Source: Phymorhynchus buccinoides
Lineage: Eukaryota > Mollusca > Gastropoda > Neogastropoda > Raphitomidae
Length of the DNA: 64,000 nucleotides
Direction: 5' to 3'
Assembly (NCBI GenBank): GCA_017654935.2
Contig: CM065690.1
Span: 8,466,202-8,530,201, forward strand
Under the pieces are notes generated by a model that had not been told where the DNA came from, ran no database searches, and saw only the letters and a program-made list of their open reading frames with translations. Both the position numbers and the translations under genes were made by a program. Below are positions 35,606-47,018 of the stretch, piece after piece. Position 1 is the stretch's first letter. The number at the start of each line of letters is the position of its first letter.

Positions 35606-36490
35606 GTGCCCGTCATGTCTCAGATGGGCGTGTGCCAGTTCGGCACCTTCACCAACTATGTGTGCCTGTTCCTGGCCATGTGGTTCCTGGTGGTGGAGAA
35701 GTTCATCGGGGTGTTCTGGCCCCTCAGGAAGGGCTCCCTGTGCACCGTGTTCCGGGCCAAGGTGGTCCTGGTCTGCCTGACGGTCCTGGCCGTAGTCAGC
35801 TACTCGTACGTCATCTACTTCTTCGGGCCCAGCCCTTACTACCGCCCCGCGCTCTGCGGGCCCTGGCAGGAGTTCCAGACGCCGTACCAGACCTTCATGA
35901 TCCTGGACTGCCTGGTGGTCTTCATCGCGCCGCTGGTGCTGGTCGTGGTGCTGGTGGTGCTGATCGTGGTGCGAGGCTGCCAGTACTACAGGATGTCTTC
36001 GGCGGCTTCTGGAAGTTGCGGAATGGGAGGAGGAAGAGGAGGAGGAGGAGGAGGGGCAGGAGGAAGAAGAAGCGGCTCTCAGCGAGTAACGTCGTTGCGA
36101 GCGACGGAGCTGGTGTACGCAGTGGTGGCTCTGGTACTGCTGACGCACACGCCCAACTCGGTGGTGAGGATCGCGGGCTTCTTCAACAGCCACATGGGCG
36201 TGCAGGGGTGGGGGGTCTTCATGAGGTGTGTGTCCGTGGTGCGGCACCTGCACCTGCTCAGCTTCGTCCTGAAGGGTCCCCTGTACTGGCTGGTGTCTCC
36301 GGGGTTCCGCGAGCACCTCAGGCACTTGCTGGGAGGGGTGAAGGACCGGGTGCTGGGGCTGTGCTCGCTGGACAGCTCGATAGAGGCCGATCCCCAGAGA
36401 ATCAACCTGCGGGGCTGCAGTATGAGTCCGGTTCAGCAGTGCCACCCCGCCACCACGGGCAACGCCTACCTGTTACAGTCGGACGTGTAA
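35606..36490 (+). CDS. Class A GPCR, exon 3 of 3 (TM3-TM7 and tail)
   Basis: Codes residues 169-462, entered in phase 0 after TACAG and ending TAA at 36488-36490. Cys178 and Cys252 are placed for the TM3-ECL2 disulfide. TM3 ends VVEKFIGVFWPLR, so DRY is replaced by Glu199-Lys200-Phe201. TM5 carries Pro277. The third intracellular loop has a Gly tract (about 309-321) coded by a GGA/GAG triplet run. TM6 has LLTHTPNSVVRI without CWxP, and TM7 has KGPLYWLVSP instead of NPxxY. The last residues QSDV fit a class I PDZ ligand. These deviations are typical of lophotrochozoan FMRFamide-receptor-like orphan receptors. It probably binds a neuropeptide at the plasma membrane; ligand and G protein are unknown. 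Confidence 0.9.
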   Translation: MPVMSQMGVCQFGTFTNYVCLFLAMWFLVVEKFIGVFWPLRKGSLCTVFRAKVVLVCLTVLAVVSYSYVIYFFGPSPYYRPALCGPWQEFQTPYQTFMILDCLVVFIAPLVLVVVLVVLIVVRGCQYYRMSSAASGSCGMGGGRGGGGGGAGGRRSGSQRVTSLRATELVYAVVALVLLTHTPNSVVRIAGFFNSHMGVQGWGVFMRCVSVVRHLHLLSFVLKGPLYWLVSPGFREHLRHLLGGVKDRVLGLCSLDSSIEADPQRINLRGCSMSPVQQCHPATTGNAYLLQSDV

Positions 36491-37012
36491 GGAACGGACG
36501 TGTGAGGAACGGACATGTACAGTATTATTTCACTGAAAATGAGAATGTTCTTGCTTTGTATTTTGGTATTTAGAATGTTTTCAAAAAGGTTTTTATAACA
36601 TGGAAAGTCAAGAGCAATCTTCCTTCTTTACTTTTGACTATAATGTTAATACACTGTGATCTCTCCATTACTTTACATACGGGCTTCAAGGCATTTCAGT
36701 GGGCTTCCCTGACATCTTTGTAGCAATTCGTGGTTTGGGGTATACTGAATGTTATTGGATATCTGTACTTTTTTTTAATATTTCTTACTCCAGTCTGCAT
36801 TGTGTGATTTAAGCCCGCATATGTTTCATCAAATTTCGATCAGGTGAATTGCTGGACCAATCAGAAACCATCCCGTTTTGGCCGTCAAACCACTATTTTT
36901 GTGTCAAACTTTGTGTTTCGGGCTGTTGTTCTATGGTTAAATCCAAATGTTTAGGTCGTAATTGTGGTTTGTTGTAAAGATGAGGCATTTGAGAATTTAT
37001 ATATACTTTTAC
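36491..37012 (+). other. GPCR 3' UTR (presumed)
   Basis: Follows the stop with short tandem 'ggaacggacgtgt' copies, then AT-rich sequence without a competing gene. It would end shortly after the AATAAA at 37013. Confidence 0.5.
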
Positions 37013-37018
37013 AATAAA
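37013..37018 (+). terminator. AATAAA polyadenylation signal
   Basis: A canonical AATAAA lies about 520 bp after the GPCR stop codon. It is the first perfect match downstream in a suitable AT-rich context; use is inferred. Confidence 0.45.
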
Positions 37019-37127
37019 CTCTCCATTAATTTGAAGACAGGCGGTGATGTCCCTTCCCGATACCCCACACTGTTATAAACATTTGAACAACGTGTGGGCT
37101 GTGGATACGTTAGTTTGCATTATAGAT

Positions 37128-37152
37128 GTAAGGAACGGACGTGTGAGGAACA
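37128..37152. repeat. Copy of the GPCR stop-region 20-mer
   Basis: GGAACGGACGTGTGAGGAAC occurs immediately after the GPCR stop (36491-36510), here, and at 39181-39200. The first and second copies also share the preceding 'gtaa'. Origin is unknown. Confidence 0.8.
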
Positions 37153-37156
37153 GGTA

Positions 37157-37362
37157 GGTGAAGACGGGGTAAAAAGCCCATGGGCGGGTAAGAAGCCCAT
37201 GCCAATTATCTCATGAAATAAAGCAAATTTCAGTCACATTTTGCCCATACGAACATTAACACTCGTCTTATGGGCAAAATGTGACTGAAATTTGCTTTAT
37301 TTCATGAGATAATTGGCATGGGCTTCTTACCCGCCCATGAGATTTTTTACCCCGTCTTACCC
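37157..37362. mobile_element. Palindromic MITE, copy 1 (206 bp, TA-flanked)
   Basis: An almost complete hairpin. GAAGACGGGGTAAAAAGCCC and GGGCGGGTAAGAAGCCCATG at the left are mirrored by their complements at the right, with a central region near 37245-37260. It is flanked by TA on both sides (37155-37156 and 37363-37364). A second copy is at 56542-56755. The TA duplication suggests mobilisation by a Tc1/mariner-type transposase; there is no coding sequence. Confidence 0.85.
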
Positions 37363-37364
37363 TA

Positions 37365-37618
37365 CATACCGATTCACCATTTCCCATCTCGCCACATGGC
37401 CGGGAACGCCCCTTTTTGGTGATTAGATAAGAGTGCTGTCAAGTAGTGCCATTTCGCCATCCTCTTAGTGCCATTTCACCATCTTTACTTAGCTCCTTCA
37501 CTTTAATCCATTCAGAAAACTACATACGTATACTGACATACGCGTGTTCACTCACACACACAAGGGCGAAAATGTGGATGTAGCTCCCACCCCTACCCCC
37601 CCACCCCCCGCGCACGTA
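37365..37618. other. Spacer
   Basis: Non-coding, with a small tandem duplication of 'agtgccatttc(g/a)ccatc' near 37445-37485. No gene. Confidence 0.5.
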
Positions 37619-39180
<1,562 letters not shown>

Positions 39181-39410
39181 GGAACGGACGTGTGAGGAAC
39201 GTACCCCTACTCTGAAGGACTGAAAAGTTAGTGCATTTGAAATGCAGAATAGTTTTCTGTGTCCAGTGTCTTTATTTGTGAACCTCAGAAACAAAACCAT
39301 TTAACGTTAACTTTGAGTAATGTTCCGTGCTCCAACCCCCCAAAAACAACAACAAAAAACCCAATTTAAATTAATTATATAAATTGTGCTGATTTATATA
39401 TATATCTGTG

Positions 39411-40062
39411 TTATTCCTACTAAGTTTCAGGCAATTGTAATTACTTTTGAAAGACTTATGGTGATTTTAGTCTCTGATCGTGGTCAAAATTTTGATTTTT
39501 CAGTGGATTTGGATATGTTTCCCCTTTAAAAAAAAAAGTAAACATAGTGATGTACCTTAATTGTTTATAATGTGATAAGAACACATTAACCTTTACCGGA
39601 CTTCTGGGGTCGCCCACGACCCCTTGACACACAAAACATGTTATATCTCTAAAACTATTTAAGCAATCTTCATGAAATTTCATGATTTTGTCAAAAACGT
39701 AAATGGCTTTAAGTGTGTTAAATTTTATTAATGTGTATAAAATATAAATGACGTAATATGACGCGTAATTTTGATATACCTGTCCGGATGACGGGGGTCT
39801 CCCACGACCCCTACTTTAAAGAGCACTGCAGTGCATTGAGTAGGGGTCGTGGGAGACCCCCGCCATCCGGACAGGGATAAACACCTCGGAATTTGCTCTT
39901 GGCTGAGTAGGGGGTCGTGGAAGACCCCCGCCATCGTGTCTGTGTAGTCAAAAGCATGATCCGGTAAAGGTTAAACATTATTCCTGCAAAATATCAGAGA
40001 TTGTCATTACATTTGATGAACTTATGATGATTGTAGTCTCTGCTGGAGGTTAAAATATTGAT
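39411..40062. repeat. Diverged direct repeat flanking a piggyBac-like MITE
   Basis: About 85 bp at 39411-39500 and 39978-40062 align as direct copies: 'attattcct', 'attgt(a/c)attac(t/a)ttt', 'acttatg(g/a)tgatt(t/g)tagtctctg', then 'aaaatTttgattt'. The MITE occupies most of the space between them. Confidence 0.6.
39590..39970. mobile_element. piggyBac-like MITE (381 bp, TTAA-flanked)
   Basis: Flanked by TTAA at 39586-39589 and 39971-39974. Terminal inverted repeats are CCTTTACCGGA and TCCGGTAAAGG. Inside are several GGGGTCGTGGGAGACCCC-type blocks, including a 34-bp-arm hairpin at about 39781-39876 around AGCACTGCAGTGC. TTAA target sites and CCYTT-type ends are the piggyBac hallmark; no transposase is present. 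Confidence 0.8.
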
Positions 40063-40690
40063 TTCCGGTAAGTCTTTCTTTTTTTATTTAAAAAAAAGCA
40101 GCATGGCGGCATACCATGCTTTTTGCTTTGTATGTCAGAAATATTTATTGCATGGAGAAACAGAAATCATCAATCATAAAAATTAAAAAATGTCTCAAAT
40201 TCTGTGGCTTTGCATGCCCTGCTCTCATGGTGACCTCAGTTTCGGTTTCCAATCCAGTCTGTGCCTTGGTGCGTTCGGGTCAAAGTCATGGGGATCAGTG
40301 TGTTCTGGGGAGCTGTCGGTGGACGGTCGTGGTGGACTCAGCAGAAGTGCAGTGTCTCCTCGGTTGATTGCCTCCTGACGGCCTAACATAGATTGGATTG
40401 CTGGTCTCGGTTTCTGCGACTTTAGCAAATCCGGGTGCAGCTGCGAATTGGGATTCGGAATGAGCGGCGTGGGAGCAACGCCACTGTACAGCCCAGAAGA
40501 TGGGACAGCAAAAAAAAAAAAGAAACAAGGGCGTCGCCGAGCGGCAGACATGTCCGTCACCAGCAATGCCACGCACTTGCGACACCCCGTACTCTTAGTG
40601 TCACATCCTGACACAAAATTGGAAGGGATTTTGTCTTCTAGTTCACGAGATACAGCTTGAAGAAGAAACATATAGCGCAAAGAAGGAAAT
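40063..40690. other. Spacer with no confident gene
   Basis: Mixed sequence. Short open frames on both strands show no recognisable domain. A poly-A run sits at 40510-40522. From about 40600 the sequence merges into the next repeat field (ACAAAATTGGAAGGGATTTT). Confidence 0.4.
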
Positions 40691-42150
40691 TTCAGTTTTC
40701 AAGGTCACACTTCAAGGTCAAGATCAGCATCATATAGTAAAAAGGCAAGTGTCCGTGTGTGTGTCTGTCTGAAACACAAAACTCCGCCGTTTTTCGACCG
40801 AATCGCTTCAAATTTGCTGTGAGCCCTAACGGGGCGATGGCAACGGCAACCTGAGGCGGCCGTGTCATTTGCGCGGTTTGGCAAATGCGCGAAACGCGTA
40901 TCCGCCGGCCTCTCGGCGCCCGTATCTCCGGTATTTCTGGACGGATTGCCTTCAAATTTGGAAGGTAGATGACCGGGGACAGTGACTATCTGTGTGCCAA
41001 ACCGGAAGCGAATCGATTCATAAACGCGCGCGATATACGCCGCTTCACCTTTACACAAAGAATTCCGCCGTGTCTCAACGGAATCGCTTCACACTTGCTG
41101 TCAAGCTTGCTGTGGCCGGGGCAAAGCCTGGCAGCAAATTTGAAGAGAATCGGGAGAGCGCTTCACTCTCAGAGCAGCGCCAACGGGAAACGGGGCCTTA
41201 TAACTCCGCCGTTTCTTAACCGAATCGCTTCAAATTTGCTGTACTCAGCGTTACTAGTACTTGGCGTTACCGTTACTACGCGTTACCGTTACTAGGGAGA
41301 GCGCATCACTCTCAGAGCAGCGCCAACGGGAAACGGGGCCTTATAACTCCGCCTTTTTTTTTAACCGAATCGCTTCAAATTTGCTGTACTCAGCGTTACC
41401 AGTACTTGGCGTTACCGTTACTAGGCGTTACCGGTACTCGGCGTTGCGCTAGTGGTGATAATTTATGCTCGGATGTGTTCTTCTCTAGGGTATACAGTAC
41501 CACACACAATCTGAAGCGCTTCTGTCAAGTACAAATGTGGAAAATATGGCGTAAAACCCAATTTGTAGACCCCTACCACTTTCAAGGCCTACCGATCTCC
41601 CGTGACCTTGACCTTGATCGGTATGCCACTATCAGAACGGGCATAAGCCAAAGTACCTACATGCCAAATTTGAAGACTCTAACACTAACGGTGTGGGAGT
41701 TATGGCCCCTTAAAGATTTTCGGTTTTCAAGGTCGTACGCCAAGGTCAAGGTCACGACGGCAAAACGTTTTTGCGCGGATGCCTTCCTCTCATGGTGACA
41801 CACCAGCACACAAAATTTGACGTGATTCGGTCAACCCGTTCGAAAGATATCCTTGGGACAGACAGAAGGAGAAAAAATGACCCTCCGATTTTCAGGCTCC
41901 AGCGATCTTTTTTACCTTGACCTTGACCTTGATCGGTATGCCATCATCAGAACGGGCATAAGCCAAACCACCTTCATACCAAGTTTCAACATCCTATGTT
42001 GATCGGTGCCCGAGATATGGCTAAAAATAGATTTTCGGTTTTCAAGGTCATACGTCAAGGTCAAGGTCACGACGGCGAAATGGTTTGCGCGGACCTCTTC
42101 CTATTAAGGTGGCACGCCTCCACACAAAATTTGAAGCGATTCTGCCAACC
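40691..42150 (+). repeat. Dispersed-repeat field with AGGTCA half-sites
   Basis: Contains the sense copy of the (GTCC)n-family core (CTCCGCCGTTTTTCGACCGA at about 40783; GCCGTGTCATTTGCGCGGTT at 40859). The 'actccgccgtt..aaccgaatcgcttcaaatttgctg' module recurs near 41065, 41207 and 41350. A ~142-bp tandem duplication covers 41156-41437. A ~313-bp diverged repeat (CGGTTTTCAAGGTC, GGTCAAGGTCACGACGG, CACACAAAATTTGA) spans 41515-42150. No frame is conserved. Confidence 0.8.
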
Positions 42151-42161
42151 CGCGGAATCGG

Positions 42162-43865
42162 CAGTAACTTTGCTGATTCCACGTAATCAGCAAATCGTTG
42201 CCTATTTCACGTATTGAGCAACGATTTGCCGAATCTGTGTAAAGGGTGTTTTTTCTTGCCTATTTCACGGAATAGGCAGCCGATTACGTGGAATGGGCAG
42301 CCGATTACGCGGAATCGGCAATTTCCGCTATTACACGTATTCGGCAAATTTGAATTTCAGTAACTCTATATCATTCAATTTCAATAAGTCAATATCATTT
42401 TCGCACTTGTGATTCGGCCACATGTTTGTAGGATGAATAAAATTTCTAAGTTCATTTCAAACAGAGATCAACATTCAACATGAAATTTGAATGGTATGTA
42501 AAATACAAGTGTACGAATTGTACTAAAACTTGAAGCTAACAGAGCCATTTCAGCATTCTACTTGAGTGAAGTTTGCCTTTACCTACTGTCTGTCCCACTC
42601 ACCCTTTATCTCTCACATAATGATAATACTTGAGTTATTGTCTGAATCTTCTGTTTTATTTTATAACTTTTGATGGTTATATTCAATTACAGTGTATTTT
42701 GTGCTAGAAAAATTGAACGGGGTAAATGTTAGTGAAAAGAAAGACAAGAAAAACAAATTCAATAATAGTCACATTGAATCATTGAATCAAATAATTTCAT
42801 TAAGGATGAAAATCTTTTTAAAAAGCACATCACAGTCGCTATCTATCAGCACAAATGTTAATTCCATATTAAGGAAATGTTTGCTCTCTCTCTCTCTCTT
42901 TCGCTCTCTCTCTCTCTCTAAGGTACTGTTGATCATGACGAAAATCGATATCGTTGGAAATTCTCTCTCTCTCTCTCTCTCTCTCTCCGTTTTCCAAACG
43001 TACAAGTGTCAAACAAAGGAAATAGTAGTGATTGAAAAAGTATGAATATAAAATGCAATAAACGAAACGGCACAGTGTGGCCCAGACCGTAACCGATCAT
43101 GTGAAAGTTCAGTGATGAGCCTATTTGTTTTCACATTTGTTGTTCACTGGGTGGCAATGACTATTGCACTGGAGTCCGTTTTGTCTGCATCTACAGCGTT
43201 TGGTTTTGCAAGTACATGTACACTTAAGTTAACAAACCCTTGACCTCCGGTTTGTGAATGGGAAGAGACGATTGTCCGGAATGGAAAAATGATGTCATCC
43301 ACATCAGTCAGGGTCAAAAGCTGGCTGTCTGCCTTAATCAGTTGATTAATCACGTTTTATGTCGGCACTTTCTCCGGTGAGGATTTTGACAATGTTTCTG
43401 TAATCGTCGGTAGCTGTAGAGAGTATTTCAGGAAATTTGCCTTTTCAATCTCAGATTCGAATCTTTCTTCACTTCGCTCCATCTCGTGTCACAGAGTAAA
43501 GGAAAGATCAGGGGATCGCTAAAAAGCACAATGACAGGCTATGAATTGAAATTGTGACTATGAATTCATGCTGAACTAATACCTCAGTCTGATTACTGTT
43601 AACATAAACGAAAATTCTGTAGAGGGATGTTTAACACGATTAAACTGGCTTGATGATGTGATAACTATTCATTCAAAAGTTGCCGAATATGCGGAATAGC
43701 GGAAATTGCTGATTCCGCGTAATCGTCTGCCCATTCCGCGTAATCGGCTGCCTATTCCGTGAAATAGGCAAGAAAAAATACCCTTTACACAGATTCGGCA
43801 AATCGTTGCTCAATACGTGAAATAGGCAACGATTTGCTGATTACGCGGAATCGGCAAAATTACTG
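42162..43865. mobile_element. Non-autonomous element with ~195-bp terminal inverted repeats
   Basis: The arm at 42162-42355 is repeated as a near-identical reverse complement at 43673-43865. Ends are CAGTAA(C/T)TTTGC and its complement, flanked by CGG on both sides (42159-42161 and 43866-43868). Each arm is built of ~21-bp related motifs (ATTCCGCGTAATCGGC, ATTTCACGTATTGAGC, ATTTCACGGAATAGGC). The interior (42356-43672) is AT-rich with CT microsatellites and shows no transposase. A 3-bp duplication could fit a CACTA-like element, but that is weak. Confidence 0.75.
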
Positions 43866-44765
43866 CGGAGCATGATTTGTCATTCATTTTTCCTTAGTTT
43901 TGTTTCCATTTTTCATGCATGCAAATGTGTTTCTTTAATTGTATTGTGCTTGTACGAGACCACACTATAATTTCACCTAACGTGATAATAAAGTATTTTT
44001 GACTTTGACTTTGACTTTGACTTGACACAATGTTAATTTATGTTAGCGATTAAAACGTGTTAACATTTTAAATGGCAAACACTGGCAAATTCACTTTAAA
44101 ACTGAGATAGTACATAAAAAGCGTACGCCATCAGGCACCTATGTTTAATTCCTAGCCTACTGTGACGCAAGGCTGCAAGCGTTGCTTGTGAACTAAAACA
44201 TATCTAATTAATTCAACCAGTAAGTATTTTTGTATAATTATTTTAAATTGTGTTGTTATTATAGTTATCACAATATATTTTAAAAACAGTTTAATGGATA
44301 TTTATTTTAGATCTGACGTTATAGTGGAAAGAATCATTGTCAGTGTTGAGCGACAGAGGCGACGCCACATTGTCAAACAATAGGCGCTTGAGAGAAGTCA
44401 TAATGACAGGTTAATTTACGAACACAAAAGGCGTAATTTTGTTAAATCCCCCCAATTTTTGTGTGTTAAAACTGTCGGAGTGCATTTTAGATGTGTCAAT
44501 GTACCATTATCAACAATCAGAAATTTAAAAGCAATTAGTTTGTCCTATTTTATCTTTCTTCTCAGGCTACATTTGGATTGTGCACAACACTTCAACTTTT
44601 CTATTGTTTTAGCCCCCCTGTTGGCTTTTTCACGTTCTGCCTCTAGATGTTTTATTTTTCCCTTTGCTAACGGCAGCTTCGCGATCATCCATACTTTGTC
44701 TTCTCACATCCTTTGTTGCACAAGTTTGGGGACAATGTAGGGGACACTAGATCTATCTCAAGGAC
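43866..44765. other. Spacer with retroposon tail
   Basis: At about 43990-44023, AATAAAGTATTTTTGACTTT followed by (GACTTT)n is a typical non-LTR or SINE 3' end with a hexanucleotide tail. The remainder is AT-rich with no gene recognised. Confidence 0.55.
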
Positions 44766-45345
44766 AGTGTTGAGTGGCACAGTGCATAACGCCAGGGCCG
44801 GACCTAAGTTTTTATGGGGGGGGGGGGGGGGGGGGGCTAATTCATCGAGGTGTGAAAGCACCAAGACCGCTAGGGCAGCTCCCCGGAAAACGTTTAAATT
44901 TGAGAAGCAAAATAGTGCAATCTGGTCATGAAATAAAGGACTAATGACATTACTTTTCATACCCCTATTGAAACATGTTTGAACCATTAAGTACACATCA
45001 TGCTGCTTCCACACTGCTAGGTATATAGCCCGCGAGGAAATTTAGCTGCCGCTCGGCGACATGAATTGTTTTTATGTGTGTTTTTTTAGAAAAAAGGGTG
45101 GGGGCTGCAGCCCCCACGTCCGGCCCTGTACGTCCGGCCCTGAACGCGTTCGTTTCGTGTCAAGTAAACCTGAGTTCGAACGTGGGTACAGGGGATTTTC
45201 CTCTCACTTTGCACTAGGCCTTATGGTCTGAATGTGTAGTCTTTTGGATGAGACAACAAACCGAGGTCCTGTGTGCCCATGCACTTAGCACACGTTTTAA
45301 ACCCAGTGGCAACGAAAAAGTTGTCATTTGGTCAAACTTACCACC
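44766..45345 (+). mobile_element. tRNA-derived SINE interrupted by a MITE
   Basis: The head up to 44792 (GAGTGGCACAGTGCATAACG) resembles an A box. It continues after the MITE from 45143 as AACGCGTTCGTTTCGTGTCA, with a B-box-like GAGTTCGAACG. The following body (TTTTGGATGAGACAACAAAC, CGAGGTCCTGTGTGCCCATG, CACTTAGCACACG, GGCAACGAAAAAGTTGTC) matches the conserved central domain I remember from mollusc SINEs. The 3' end is unclear. Confidence 0.7.
44793..45142. mobile_element. CAGGG...CCCTG MITE inserted in the SINE
   Basis: Terminal inverted repeats CAGGGCCGGAC and GTCCGGCCCTG bound a 350-bp non-coding element. AACGC flanks both sides (44788-44792, 45143-45147); removing one copy restores a continuous SINE head. 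A G run of about 22 lies at 44817-44837 and GGGGGCTGCAGCCCCC near 45101. The ends are hAT-like, but the visible duplication is 5 rather than 8 bp. Confidence 0.8.
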
Positions 45346-45651
45346 ACCACCACGCCATCACACCAACACCCCTTTCTTCCTTTCTCAATCACACAAAAAA
45401 TCGCGACGCAAAAAAAACACGGCCGTCCTCTCCGGCGCGTCGAGGACATAATTCAAGAACGATCTCCATGTGGGAGCAACCCTGAATTTCAGATACGCCT
45501 CAGTGACTATAAAATACCTAATTCCGCAAGCTATGAAACATTCTTCAACATGGATACTGCTGGTAGAGGGCTATAACTGTATCTTATATATATTTTCGAA
45601 ATCTGTCTGTCTGTCCTGTCTGTGTGTCACTTATGCACGGCCACATTCTCA
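45346..45651. other. Spacer before second gap
   Basis: Contains a CCACCACCACC stretch and ends with TCTGTCTGTCTGTCC-type simple sequence. No gene. Confidence 0.5.
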
Positions 45652-46151
45652 NNNNNNNNNNNNNNNNNNNNNNNNNNNNNNNNNNNNNNNNNNNNNNNNN
45701 NNNNNNNNNNNNNNNNNNNNNNNNNNNNNNNNNNNNNNNNNNNNNNNNNNNNNNNNNNNNNNNNNNNNNNNNNNNNNNNNNNNNNNNNNNNNNNNNNNNN
45801 NNNNNNNNNNNNNNNNNNNNNNNNNNNNNNNNNNNNNNNNNNNNNNNNNNNNNNNNNNNNNNNNNNNNNNNNNNNNNNNNNNNNNNNNNNNNNNNNNNNN
45901 NNNNNNNNNNNNNNNNNNNNNNNNNNNNNNNNNNNNNNNNNNNNNNNNNNNNNNNNNNNNNNNNNNNNNNNNNNNNNNNNNNNNNNNNNNNNNNNNNNNN
46001 NNNNNNNNNNNNNNNNNNNNNNNNNNNNNNNNNNNNNNNNNNNNNNNNNNNNNNNNNNNNNNNNNNNNNNNNNNNNNNNNNNNNNNNNNNNNNNNNNNNN
46101 NNNNNNNNNNNNNNNNNNNNNNNNNNNNNNNNNNNNNNNNNNNNNNNNNNN
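45652..46151. other. Assembly gap (500 N)
   Basis: Exactly 500 N. It removes the 3' part of the reverse transcriptase gene that follows. Confidence 0.99.
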
Positions 46152-47018
46152 TGGAGTTTGTTTTCATTCATCCATGTTTTGACATTACTGACACATCCTT
46201 GAAGACCTTGAACAGTGGAGTCGAAGTCAGAAAGAGTTGTTTCCGTGCATAGCTGATTATCATCAGCGAATGCATGATGATTTACAGAATGATTCTTAGC
46301 AATGTCGAAAAGGGGTTGCGTATGCAATACAAAAAGCACAGGTCCCAGGACAGAGCCCTGGGGAACGCCATACTTAACAGTCAATGGAGTGGATTTATGG
46401 CCTGCTATGGAGATTGTTTCAGTTCTGTTTGAGAGATAGGCTTTAAACCAGGAGAGAGTAGAGCCAGAAATGCCAAAGGAATTGGAAAGTCTGTTTAGTA
46501 GGATAGCATGGTCAATAGTATCGAAAGCGGTGGAGAGGTCTAGTACAGTAAGGACAGACATTTTACCATTGTCAAGGGTTGTTAGGATATCATTCATGAT
46601 CTTAAGAAGGGCGGTTTCGGTGCTATGATGGGGTCTGTATGCTGACTGTAAGGAACTGAGTAAATTGTTGCGAGTCAAATGTTCGTTTAGTTGCAAAAGA
46701 ACAAGGCGCTCAAGTAGTTTCGACAGAAAGGGGAGATTTGAAACTGGTTTGTAATTTTTCAGGTCATCAGGATCAAGCGATGGTTTCTTAAGCAGAGGTT
46801 TTACCAAAGAGCACTTGTACTCGTCAGGAAAGGTCCCAGAAGTGAGGGATGCATTCATGATGTCAGTGATGAAAGGCAACAAAGCGTCAAGAGAGTCTAC
46901 AAGCAAGTCAGAGGGAAATGGGTCGAGTTCACAGGTTTTGAGTGGAGAGGAAAGAATTGTCCGTTTAATTACATCTTGAGTCACAGGGGTGAAATGAGTC
47001 AGGGGCTGGCCATGAAAA
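46152..47018 (-). pseudogene. Non-LTR retrotransposon reverse transcriptase (CR1/Jockey-like), truncated
   Basis: The minus strand from about 47018 reads FHGQPLTHFTPVTQDVIK and continues into a classic non-LTR reverse transcriptase. Visible are CELDPFPSDLL, KNYKPVSNLPFLSKLLER, QSAYRPHHSTETALLK, LDLSTAFDTIDH (first catalytic Asp), KYGVPQGSVLGPVLF and HAFADDNQLC (the [FY]ADD box). The readable part has no internal stop. The N-terminal endonuclease is absent: homology stops where the + strand gene at 47011 begins. The C-terminal thumb and end fall in the N gap, so completeness cannot be judged. It would make cDNA at a nicked target site if intact. Confidence 0.9.

Noticed and set aside
35600..36445. 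281-codon minus-strand ORF opposite GPCR exon 3
   Set aside because: His/Gln/Arg-rich antisense reading of the receptor; no family resemblance.
35521..36573. Alternative 350-codon ORF overlapping GPCR exon 3
   Set aside because: Out-of-frame shadow of a GC-rich exon; it lacks membrane segments or any recognisable domain, while the other frame gives a clean receptor.
40448..40660. Small ORFs near 40.2-40.7 kb
   Set aside because: Overlapping open stretches on both strands without domains, splice signals or composition unlike the surroundings.
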